The position numbers were made by a program, and so were the translations under genes. Of a stretch of DNA of 64,000 nt, positions 10,377 through 18,286 are shown piece by piece; position 1 is the stretch's first letter; each line of letters opens with the position of its first letter. Origin of the DNA: Acidobacteriaceae bacterium (lineage in GTDB: Bacteria > Acidobacteriota > Terriglobia > Terriglobales > Acidobacteriaceae); NCBI GenBank assembly GCA_003139095.1, contig PLHW01000044.1, positions 63,838 through 127,837 on the forward strand, written 5' to 3'. The notes below the pieces were generated by a model, which searched no databases, was not told where the DNA came from, and was given only the letters and a program-made list of their open reading frames with translations.

Positions 10377-11192
10377 ATGACAAGCGTCTCGGCAGCTCTG
10401 GAACGGAGCAAATCTTGGGTGTGGAGTCGCAGGCTCCGTATCCCCGTCCTCGTCATCGTTCTGGCTCTAACTGCACCCTGGCCAGCAACGGGGCAAGCCC
10501 TCAGCCCTTGCTGTGTGATTCTCGCAGCGGGTCTATCAAGCATCGCCAATTCACTGCAAACCATTGCTCGTTCCTTGAGCGCGATTCTCGGCGTGGATAA
10601 GGGGATGCTGCAATTCGAGCAGACGGTGGTTTGGCCAACCAGTGCCATCAGCCAAGCACAAGGCTTGGTGGGAAGCCAGCAAGGCATCTTTACGCGAATT
10701 CAGGCTCTGATTCACATCCCTGTCAACAGCGCAACACAACCAAATCCTCAACAACTTGAGGCGATTCTTCTTTCCCGCAATCCAAGTCAAATCGGGCAAA
10801 CATCGACAAATTACACCGCTCTATACGGGCCAGTCCCAACAACAACCGATGCGTCACCGCAAGTCAGAGACCTCGTCGACATGACGGACGCAGCGGCCCA
10901 AGATGCGATGAAAAGGGCAATTCAGATCGATGCGTTGTCAGACCTGGAGATTCAGGCGGCCAGCCAAATCAACCAAAGCATTCAGACCGCAGCCCCAGGC
11001 AGTGCGCCGATTATCGAAGCGCAGGCGGATGCGTGGCTGGTTCGGGCCAATGCCTACACTCAGGCCGCGACGGCAGACTTGATGCGGTTGCGAGCCATCG
11101 ATCTGGCGAATTCGAGCGCTGACATAAAAATGGGCGCGACGAATACGACCAACCTCCGCCAGCAATTGATGAACCTGCTGCAGCACAACTGA
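10377..11192 (+). CDS. VirB5/TrbJ-like exported protein, copy B
   Basis: A 271-residue paralogue of the preceding gene, 21 bases downstream. The start is ATG 10377, with GAAAGGA ten bases upstream; a TTG at 10356 lies too close to the previous stop. It has an N-terminal hydrophobic segment at about residues 19-40 and a similar helical body; the two match over the TVVWP block, the SDLE-IQAAS helix and the C-terminal LMNLLQHN. Two cysteines (PCCVI) sit just after the hydrophobic segment, which could serve as a lipobox-like or disulfide site; this is not seen in copy A. Confidence 0.7.
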   Translation: MTSVSAALERSKSWVWSRRLRIPVLVIVLALTAPWPATGQALSPCCVILAAGLSSIANSLQTIARSLSAILGVDKGMLQFEQTVVWPTSAISQAQGLVGSQQGIFTRIQALIHIPVNSATQPNPQQLEAILLSRNPSQIGQTSTNYTALYGPVPTTTDASPQVRDLVDMTDAAAQDAMKRAIQIDALSDLEIQAASQINQSIQTAAPGSAPIIEAQADAWLVRANAYTQAATADLMRLRAIDLANSSADIKMGATNTTNLRQQLMNLLQHN

Positions 11193-11211
11193 GAACGGCG
11201 GGAGAGAGTTT

Positions 11212-12303
11212 ATGCCAAGTTTTTACTTCGAGCAGGTGCTCCAGACGGCCCTCAATGGAATCGACCAGAACGTCACCGGGCCGGTGTTGCAACTCGCGGG
11301 CGTGATCCTCATCCTCAGCTTGTTGTACTCAGTCTACGAAGCATATAGCAATGGCGGCGACGTGCGAGCGCTTGGAGTAGCGGGGATCAAGTACCTAGTT
11401 CTCGGTTTGGTCTTCATCAACTACCAGCAGGCATTCCGGTCTGTGAACGGGATGTTCAACGGCGTCGCCGACTTCATCTACAACACCAATGGCATCGGGG
11501 ACGTGATTCAGAACTGGTTGAATTCTGTCAGCGCCTACGTGGGCCAGCAGGGGCTATCCAGCTTTTGGACCCTCGTAACCGGAGCAATTTCCGGGCTTCT
11601 GGATGTGCTCTTGATTCTGGTAGGGCTGATTATTCTGCCGGTCAGCTACACCTTGTTCACGCTCGCCTACGTCATGTACGGATCAATCCTCTATCTCGTC
11701 GGGCCCTTTGTGCTGGCCTTGTGGCCAAGTCGATCGATGGGGCAGCTTTCGCGGACCTACTTCGTGAATCTGATGATCTTTCAAAGTTGGGGCCTGCTTT
11801 ATGCGATTCTCCAAGTCCTCATCACCGCTTTGCAGATGAACAGCGTGAACGCCGTATTGGGTGGAAATGGCGTCCTCAACGCATTCGTTGGGTCCAGCCA
11901 AATGATCCTCTTGGGAGCGGTAAGCGTTCTGTTCTCAATCGCGATCATGCTGATTCCGTTCATAGCGAGTCGACTAGTTCGCGGAGAGGTCGGCAGTACG
12001 GTCTTCGCCTTGGTCTCAGCAGCCGGATTTTATGCGGATGCCACTGCCAAAACACTTCTTGCTTCCGGCTCCGCCTCGCAAGCGGCCTCCTCTGGCCCTC
12101 CCCAGGCCATGTCTGACCCCGGCTCACCTACCACTGGAGGGCCGGGTTCGGCTGGTGGTCCAAGGGCAGGCGGGGACGGAAGTGCGCGTGGCGGTGCCCT
12201 CGCTGAATCGAAACCTCCAATACCTCCAAGCTCGGATGTAGCAGCCGGTAGCGCGAGATCTGCTGGCGGGATCGGGGCATCTGGGGCCGTCCTCGCTGTG
12301 TGA
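11212..12303 (+). CDS. VirB6/TrbL-like polytopic channel protein
   Basis: A 363-residue inner-membrane protein with about six membrane helices between residues 20 and 265, and a long soluble tail of glycine, serine, alanine and proline (from about residue 285). Motifs such as LYLVGPFVLALWP in the middle helix region fit the TrbL/VirB6 family, which lines the inner-membrane pore. Position between VirB5- and VirB8-like genes supports this. GGGAGAGAG precedes the start. The Gly-rich tail is probably cytoplasmic or periplasmic and disordered. Confidence 0.78.
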   Translation: MPSFYFEQVLQTALNGIDQNVTGPVLQLAGVILILSLLYSVYEAYSNGGDVRALGVAGIKYLVLGLVFINYQQAFRSVNGMFNGVADFIYNTNGIGDVIQNWLNSVSAYVGQQGLSSFWTLVTGAISGLLDVLLILVGLIILPVSYTLFTLAYVMYGSILYLVGPFVLALWPSRSMGQLSRTYFVNLMIFQSWGLLYAILQVLITALQMNSVNAVLGGNGVLNAFVGSSQMILLGAVSVLFSIAIMLIPFIASRLVRGEVGSTVFALVSAAGFYADATAKTLLASGSASQAASSGPPQAMSDPGSPTTGGPGSAGGPRAGGDGSARGGALAESKPPIPPSSDVAAGSARSAGGIGASGAVLAV

Positions 12304-12347
12304 GGAATGAAGGTCAGGGTGAGACGAACAGAGATGGACTGAATGCG

Positions 12348-13109
12348 ATGAAAACATTGGCGGAATCGAAACCCGTTCCCGAAATCACGGTTTATACGAA
12401 GTATTACGAGCACGACGGCATGCTTCGGGCTTATGCCAATCGCGCCATGTTCCTTGCACTTCTGTTTGGCGTGATTGCCTGTGGATCGCTGGGGTTCGCG
12501 ATCTACGTTCGTATCCAGCCCCCTACGATCATCCGAGTCGACAAAGACGGGGCCGCCACGGTGGTCGGCGCACGAACCGCACCCGATCCCACGTCGAAGC
12601 TCGAATTGATGCTATCGGCAGCAGCGGCAACAGGCGGCGCAGCGTCGGATTCGACCGCCCCCACCGATCTCGAAGGAAGGGCGGTGCTACGACGATTTCT
12701 TCAGCACTACTTGTCGTACACACCCGATTCTGTCACACGTAATTTTGCCGAGTCCCTCAACATGATGACCGGCAACTTGCGCAAGCTGACCATGGACAAG
12801 CTGCGGGACGACGACACGATTGGAAAGATCCAACAGGACCAGATCATTTCGGACTTCCGGATTCGATCCATCGAACGGGCCAAAGAAGCACCCTGGACTT
12901 ACGCAGTGTTTGGCGTGAAGGAAGTTCACAAAATCAAGAACGGAACCGAGGTGACCGACCGGATCGTTGGCCAGTACAACCTCCGATTAATGGAAGAACG
13001 ACGTACAGAGCTGAACCCGAGCGGACTGCTGGTTGCCGAGTATTCCGAACAACAAATGGTCGGCGAACGCGACAACGATCTTCTGCAACGAAGCGAGCTG
13101 GATAAGTAA
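12348..13109 (+). CDS. VirB8/TrbF-like inner-membrane protein
   Basis: A 253-residue bitopic protein: a short cytoplasmic N-terminus (YTKYYEHDGMLRAYANR), one membrane helix at about residues 33-54, a short linker and a periplasmic NTF2-like domain ending in VAEYSEQQM. This is the VirB8/TrbF arrangement; VirB8 nucleates channel assembly. I chose ATG 12348, because the upstream in-frame GTG at 12300 overlaps the end of the VirB6-like gene and adds unlike residues. The gene is followed by a 116-base gap containing a small 7-bp hairpin (13186-13205). Confidence 0.75.
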   Translation: MKTLAESKPVPEITVYTKYYEHDGMLRAYANRAMFLALLFGVIACGSLGFAIYVRIQPPTIIRVDKDGAATVVGARTAPDPTSKLELMLSAAAATGGAASDSTAPTDLEGRAVLRRFLQHYLSYTPDSVTRNFAESLNMMTGNLRKLTMDKLRDDDTIGKIQQDQIISDFRIRSIERAKEAPWTYAVFGVKEVHKIKNGTEVTDRIVGQYNLRLMEERRTELNPSGLLVAEYSEQQMVGERDNDLLQRSELDK

Positions 13110-13225
13110 GCGTCTTCTCTCACTCCGGATTGAAGGAGAGTAAGAGGAGAGCCGGCCAGGGGTAATCTGGCGCGATAACGGACGGGCAGCCCGGGCAAGG
13201 GCTGCAATGAAGGGAGAAGATCAAG

Positions 13226-13564
13226 ATGGCAACCATGATTGCATCTTCGCCAGATGCGAAAACGAACCAAATAGGAAGCCGCCCGGTTGGAATGGGAGGC
13301 CGTCGGACACGGCCCGCGGCGGAAGAGGAAATCGTGGCAGGAGCGCGTTTCTTCTTGCCCAAGTCAGGCACCAACGGCCACGCTCCGGAATTAGGTCGCG
13401 AGTTGCCGAACGAGGGTGAGGCTCGGGTCGAGGCGCTTAAGTCGGGCGTGACCTATTACAGCGTTCAAGAGTGGCGACCTGTCGCAGACTTCGCCGGGAG
13501 GAATCCCGAACTGAAGCGCGAGGCAGTACCGAGAAAAGGAACGACGACGTTACAAGCGGGATAG
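13226..13564 (+). CDS. Hypothetical protein
   Basis: A 112-residue basic, soluble protein with no membrane segment or recognised domain. GAAGGGAGAAGA lies upstream of the ATG at a normal distance, and the gene follows the secretion genes on the same strand. The C-terminal half contains a TYYSVQEWRPVADF stretch that looks folded, while the N-terminal 40 residues are low in complexity. Possibly a small regulator or relaxosome accessory, but nothing in the sequence proves it. Confidence 0.5.
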   Translation: MATMIASSPDAKTNQIGSRPVGMGGRRTRPAAEEEIVAGARFFLPKSGTNGHAPELGRELPNEGEARVEALKSGVTYYSVQEWRPVADFAGRNPELKREAVPRKGTTTLQAG

Positions 13565-13762
13565 TGGGCCTTCATAGCACATGGTTTCATCACAGACGTT
13601 GGTCTGTAGTGAGCGATCCACAAGCTGATTGTGGATGAGTGCTGGTCCGGTTCTTTCGCGAACTTGGCCGTAAACCTAATGCGTTTCGACCAGGACAGCG
13701 AAGAGAGTCGCGCTAGCGCCCTCCTATCTGTTCTGGTTCCAGACAGAAAAGGAGGATGAGAA

Positions 13763-14092
13763 ATGGTGAAGCAACGGTTCCTGACACACTTCAAGCCGTG
13801 GCTCTTCGCCGTGACTAGAGTCGTCGGGCTCATTGTTGGGTATCAACTCTTCGATAAGACTCGAACGTACTTTCAATACGCGCCTCTCAACAGCGTTGAT
13901 GTTGTAGCGGCGGCAACAGTTGCTCTTCTCGCGATCGGCCTGCTCTGTGGGCTGTGGGCATGGGGAGAGTGGTGCTGGTTCAAACTGCGCAGGCTTCGGC
14001 GGTTTTGCAGCAAGCTCAAACAAGCTTTCAACAATCGCCGGCGTCCGCGAACAGTCAGGACCTCACGATCCGTAGCGGGAACTATGGTCTAA
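13763..14092 (+). CDS. Small membrane protein
   Basis: A 109-residue protein with two likely membrane helices (about residues 12-28 and 45-68), followed by a basic helical tail (FKLRRLRRFCSKLKQAF). AAAAGGAGGATGAG just before the ATG is a strong ribosome site, so it is probably real. No family is recognised. It precedes the polymerase-like gene by 138 bases, on the same strand. Confidence 0.6.
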   Translation: MVKQRFLTHFKPWLFAVTRVVGLIVGYQLFDKTRTYFQYAPLNSVDVVAAATVALLAIGLLCGLWAWGEWCWFKLRRLRRFCSKLKQAFNNRRRPRTVRTSRSVAGTMV

Positions 14093-14230
14093 CAACAAAC
14101 AACTCGTGCAGGCCCGGCGCTTCGCTGCTTGGCCGAAATCTTTTTCACCGTTTTCGGCAATGGGCAGCGAGGAGACTGGCAAGAGCCACCTCCTTTTCTG
14201 TCCATTGCCCGACAGATAAGGAGATCAGAC

Positions 14231-17080
14231 ATGCCAAACGTTATGGAGTGCAGCCCGATGCCGATCTTCGCGCTCGAACTTGATCGCGACGGTCATTTGT
14301 CGAAGAAAACCATGAAACTCGCCCGAGAAGAGCAACTCACGAACACTCTACTGCAGGGATTCTACCCAGGTATCCGCGTGGCTACAGTTGATGTGCCCAC
14401 GGAACCCTTGGACGCCTGTGAGCAAGCGATCGTGGAGCAGGCTCTGACCCGGGTCGAATTCGATGGGATTCGTTACAGCTTGGTTGGAGCCAGCGGCAGT
14501 GCGAAGAAAGGAAAGTTCTACGCAGTCGAGACGAAGTATGAGAAACGGCTGGCGGAGAGGTTCCGCTTTTCACCGCAGGCGGCCATGACTTATTTCGGGA
14601 TTCTGGTGTCCTCATGCAAGGTGATGATCGAGGTACCGGACTGCCGATTGCTGGTTGTGGAGGATCGTCAGCTTGGGACCAACGACTGCCGGGGATGGAT
14701 CTCGGAGTCATTGTTCAAGAGGCTCCAAGCAAAGCACCGGGACGACCTGGTCGCTCAGGAGATGCAAAAGCTTTTGGCGAACCGGAAGCAACAGCATCCA
14801 GGTGAGCACGAAGTCTACCAGCTGAACCGAGAAGAACAAGCGACACTCGCAGGGCGCGCACATTCGAAAAGCGACCACAAGGTTCTGCGTAGCCATCGCT
14901 TCTACCAATTCCGCTTGGCGTTCGACAAAGCGCAAGCGAAAGGCTCCTTCAAGATCATGGCAGATGAACTCGCCGAGAAACTCGAGGCCGACATCATTCT
15001 GCCGAAATCGTCAGTCAAACCCAAGTACCAAGGGGGAGTGGTACGGACGATCAGGTCAATGCTCGGAGATCGGCAGGCTCACGCTTTCCGTGGACCCGTG
15101 CTGATCGGCATTCGTGATGTTTCTCGTGATCTCGAATTCCAATCGAGCTACACATTGGTCGAACACGCTCCCGACGACTCCATTGAACTGGAGATCAAGC
15201 CACACGCTCTCAGGCAGATCGAGAGGCTGCGGAAGGCCTGGGAGGAAAACAACTTCGCGGAACTATTCGAACTGCTCGGCACACAGGAACACCAAAGTGC
15301 GCTCGATGTCGACGAAGAACCAGATCCCGGATACACCAGCAGCGAATACACCGTCGCCGATGGTGCACTCGTTGCCGATGGCACGGGCTACATGCTCAAG
15401 CATCCGTTCGTGAACCATCACCTGCAGAAAGTGCTGGCTCGATGGGCGTACCGCCTCTGCACCAGCGGCGGCTTTCGTCTTCCCGGCTTCGCGCTGGCGG
15501 ACGATGGCTACCTGGTGCTCGACGGCGGACAGGTGTTCTGTAGTTCGGACTGGATTCCGAAGGACCGTGGCATTGCTTCTGTTTCATCCCGCCACGGTCT
15601 GATCGTTCGCTATCCAATCCGCATGAAGGAAGACCTGTTGCCATTCGAGAACCTCTCCACTGACGAGATCCTCAACCTGCTAGCTGAGGATCTCGAAAAG
15701 CGTGGCTGCCGCATGTCAGACCAGCAAGCCGCGGCGGTGGTCGATCAGCAACTGCGACTAAAAGGCACGTTGACCTTGCATTCAGAAGCGGCTGCACGCA
15801 ACGGCGGCGACTTCGACTTCGACCAGGTATGCGTGGTCGAGGAAGACAAGTTTCCCCGATTTGTCCAAGACCGGATCACGTACCAGGAACAGCACGCGGC
15901 CCAAAAGAACAAAGCTCCGAAGCCGCCGAGTCCCTGGTGGAACCTGCCACAGGTTGCGATGCAGGCGCGAGGGAATCAGATCGGCTCTATTACCGATTTG
16001 AAGACGTCATGCCTGGCAAACGGAAGAGCCGATTTGGCGCGGCAACTGGTGGACCAACTTCAGAACGCGCTAGACCAACTGAAGCATGGCACCCAGCCCG
16101 ACCAGGACGTCATTCGCAACATACGAAATGAAGTAAGCAAAGCACCCTGGCTTAAGCTCAAGCAGAAGCAGCGCATCGCGGACATGGATGAGCATCTGCC
16201 CGTCACCGAACGCGACAAGATCGGGAAGCTGTACAACTTCCTGCGCAAAGAGCTTGGCCGGTATTTCTCAGGCGCCGCGGTAGCACCTCTCAGCGACTTC
16301 CGCGGGCTCATTGGAGGTGGAGAGTTCACTCCGGAAATCTTCGCGGAGTGCTCCACGGTTAACAAGTATTACGCCAACGTGGTGACTCAGATCCTGAGCC
16401 GGCGGAGGGAACTCTGGAACGAGCTGGAAAAAGCGAATGCCGCAGTCGAAGCAAAGAAAGATGATGCCGAGGCTCGGAAAGAACTGTTGTTCCGGCGCAA
16501 CCAGGCGTCTGCCGCCTACTTGGCTTATGAGCAACACTCAAAAGAAGAGCTGAGGGCCTTGATTGACCAAGTACGAATCTGGGCCCAAGGCAAGAATGGA
16601 ACACGGCTGGCTTATCTATCTGCCTTGCACGCAATCGTGTGTCGAGACAGACGGCCAGACCCGGAACACGAGTTTGTACCCGGAACGGGGTCAATTGTGT
16701 TCTACGCGTTCCCGCAGGAAGTCGTAGACCAAATAGCCGCACGAACCGGAGGCCGTCCCGTCAGCGTGGAGATTTCCAGTCTCCGCGACGGCGAAGTGGA
16801 AATCGACCGTGAAGGGCGAATCTTCCTGGTCAGCCATTTCACCAACGGCGATGGCCAAGTGCACGAACGCCTGATCTTTCTGGCCCAAGTGACCAGGAAA
16901 GGTGAGGTCTTCCGTGAGCGGGATGCGCAGGGCTCGCCCATTGTGACTGAGCGAGTTCGTCCGTTTCCCATCCAGCCCGGCCGGAGCGAGGCAAAGGACG
17001 GGATCGTCACATTTCCCGGAACCCAGCGGCGCCCTGAAGTCCCGAAGGGGAGAGTCGTGCTGCCGGGATCGCCCAACTAA
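14231..17080 (+). CDS. Two-barrel RNA polymerase / QDE-1-type RdRP-like protein
   Basis: A 949-residue soluble protein. Read in order it shows the landmarks of the cellular RNA-dependent RNA polymerase family (two double-psi beta barrels): a segment near residues 80-96 (GASGSAKKGKFYAV) that resembles the SSSQ-to-aromatic motif; NDCRGWIS at 151-158, like SDGxGxIS; an AKGSFKIM block with Lys237-Gly238 followed by SSVKPKY, like the KGxL...RpSmxKF block; a GQVFCSSD segment; RYPIRMKEDL, like NPCLHPGDIR; and DFDFD with aspartates 527, 529 and 531, matching the metal-binding DxDGD motif of RdRPs and NADFDGD of RNA polymerase beta prime. The usual glycine is replaced by phenylalanine. The start at 14231 has AAGGAG nine bases upstream. 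It sits inside the secretion operon, so it may make primers or RNA on transferred single strands; that is inference. Confidence 0.75.
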   Translation: MPNVMECSPMPIFALELDRDGHLSKKTMKLAREEQLTNTLLQGFYPGIRVATVDVPTEPLDACEQAIVEQALTRVEFDGIRYSLVGASGSAKKGKFYAVETKYEKRLAERFRFSPQAAMTYFGILVSSCKVMIEVPDCRLLVVEDRQLGTNDCRGWISESLFKRLQAKHRDDLVAQEMQKLLANRKQQHPGEHEVYQLNREEQATLAGRAHSKSDHKVLRSHRFYQFRLAFDKAQAKGSFKIMADELAEKLEADIILPKSSVKPKYQGGVVRTIRSMLGDRQAHAFRGPVLIGIRDVSRDLEFQSSYTLVEHAPDDSIELEIKPHALRQIERLRKAWEENNFAELFELLGTQEHQSALDVDEEPDPGYTSSEYTVADGALVADGTGYMLKHPFVNHHLQKVLARWAYRLCTSGGFRLPGFALADDGYLVLDGGQVFCSSDWIPKDRGIASVSSRHGLIVRYPIRMKEDLLPFENLSTDEILNLLAEDLEKRGCRMSDQQAAAVVDQQLRLKGTLTLHSEAAARNGGDFDFDQVCVVEEDKFPRFVQDRITYQEQHAAQKNKAPKPPSPWWNLPQVAMQARGNQIGSITDLKTSCLANGRADLARQLVDQLQNALDQLKHGTQPDQDVIRNIRNEVSKAPWLKLKQKQRIADMDEHLPVTERDKIGKLYNFLRKELGRYFSGAAVAPLSDFRGLIGGGEFTPEIFAECSTVNKYYANVVTQILSRRRELWNELEKANAAVEAKKDDAEARKELLFRRNQASAAYLAYEQHSKEELRALIDQVRIWAQGKNGTRLAYLSALHAIVCRDRRPDPEHEFVPGTGSIVFYAFPQEVVDQIAARTGGRPVSVEISSLRDGEVEIDREGRIFLVSHFTNGDGQVHERLIFLAQVTRKGEVFRERDAQGSPIVTERVRPFPIQPGRSEAKDGIVTFPGTQRRPEVPKGRVVLPGSPN

Positions 17081-17086
17081 CACAAC

Positions 17087-17121
17087 GGTCCAGGAGGTTT
17101 CGCCTCGAAACTTCCTGGACC
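17087..17121 (+). terminator. Long hairpin after the polymerase-like gene
   Basis: A 16-base arm (17087-17102) pairs with 17106-17121 across a 3-base loop with one G-U position. It begins 7 bases after the stop codon of the polymerase-like gene. No T-run follows closely, so it may act as a Rho-independent-like barrier or a 3' stabiliser rather than a canonical terminator. The next gene starts 59 bases later, so partial read-through is likely. Confidence 0.6.
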
Positions 17122-17179
17122 ACGACCAATTTTGACCGGGTACGAGAAGGACAAACGAGACATCGTCAGGAGGAACCCC

Positions 17180-18028
17180 ATGAAACGGCTCTGCGGCATC
17201 CTTATTATTGTTATTGCGGTGCTGGTCACGGCAACCATACCGGTACTCGGACAGAAGATTGAGCGCGAAACGAATGACGGCGGTCAAATTGTTCACCTCA
17301 AGACCGCTCTCAATCACCTGACCGTGATCGAGCTCCGCGAGCCCGTAATTCAAGTCGCTACGGGCAGCCAATCCTTCAAAGTCGAATGGCGAGAGAACAA
17401 GGTTTTCGTGCAGCCGACCGAAGCCGATGCTTCTACGAATCTATTCATCTGGACGGCGTCGGAGCGGTTGAACTATGAGCTTGAGCCAGCCGGAGCGGTA
17501 GCCACGATGGACTTTGCGGTGGATCAGGTTCCCGTTCAGACAGTTGCGCCCAAGCCAACTAGCGTCACGCCGCCACAACCCCCGCCTATCGACGTCCTGT
17601 TGGCGGGGAAACCGGTTCGGCAAGAGTCAACCAAGCGCACCAAGAAACCGGTGGAGATTGTGATTCGCGACATATACGAGGAGAACGGTCGGTCGTTGGT
17701 CCGATATGCCGTGCGAAATCGTGGCAATCACGCCTATGACGTCACCACGCCTCGAGTGTATGTGCTAAAGGGCGCACATTACCCACAATCCCTCTACGGT
17801 CTGGTGTATTCCCAATTAGGCGATCGGGAAGCGGACCGCCTCACTATGACGCTGGAGTCTCGATTGCCTGTGCTCGAAAGCCATGTGCAATCGTCCCATC
17901 TTGCGCCGGGCCAGGAATCAGTCGGCGTAGTGGCGGTGCCGCTGCCCCCTGCGACGGAGCCCATAGTATTGCGCTTTCAGTTTGCAAACGACGGCCAGGA
18001 GCAAATCGCGGCCTTTCTGGTGCGCTAG
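17180..18028 (+). CDS. VirB9/TrbG-like protein (second copy)
   Basis: A 282-residue exported protein with a signal peptide (residues 1-24, ending VLGQK). The N-terminal domain (LNHLTVIELREPVIQVATG... TNLFIW) and the C-terminal domain (IRDIYEENGRSLVRYAVRN) follow the same plan as the first VirB9-like protein at 1070-2167, with a proline-rich linker between. The start at ATG 17180 is preceded by CAGGAGG. Having two VirB9-like proteins in one operon suggests a hetero-oligomeric outer ring or a duplicated subunit. Similarity was judged by eye. Confidence 0.62.
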   Translation: MKRLCGILIIVIAVLVTATIPVLGQKIERETNDGGQIVHLKTALNHLTVIELREPVIQVATGSQSFKVEWRENKVFVQPTEADASTNLFIWTASERLNYELEPAGAVATMDFAVDQVPVQTVAPKPTSVTPPQPPPIDVLLAGKPVRQESTKRTKKPVEIVIRDIYEENGRSLVRYAVRNRGNHAYDVTTPRVYVLKGAHYPQSLYGLVYSQLGDREADRLTMTLESRLPVLESHVQSSHLAPGQESVGVVAVPLPPATEPIVLRFQFANDGQEQIAAFLVR

Positions 18029-18031
18029 GTC

Positions 18032-18256
18032 ATGGCTAAGCGGGTGACAGTCAAGCAAGTTCACGAAATGCTCAATCAGTACCTCGGCGATCGTTCCGAT
18101 CTCGGGCTCTGGATGGTCATAACAACCCTGGTCATGGAACCGAAGAATCCTTTCGAAACGGAATCGACACAAAAACCACAGCGGTGGTTTGTGCTCCTTT
18201 CGATCGTCTTTTTGGCCGCCATCGGTGCCTTTGTCTATTTCAACTTTTGGAACTAA
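18032..18256 (+). CDS. Small single-pass membrane protein
   Basis: A 74-residue protein with a soluble N-terminal half and one C-terminal membrane helix (WFVLLSIVFLAAIGAFVYFNFW). It begins three bases after the VirB9-like stop and is followed 30 bases later by the coupling-protein gene, so it is part of the operon. The size and tail-anchored layout are reminiscent of small accessory proteins that bridge the coupling protein and channel, but no family is recognised. Confidence 0.65.
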   Translation: MAKRVTVKQVHEMLNQYLGDRSDLGLWMVITTLVMEPKNPFETESTQKPQRWFVLLSIVFLAAIGAFVYFNFWN

Positions 18257-18286
18257 AGCTCAGCCAGGAAGCGAAACGGATGCGTC

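Noticed and set aside
16691-17371. A 226-residue minus-strand frame
   Set aside because: It is antisense to the end of the polymerase-like gene and the hairpin, with no ribosome site.
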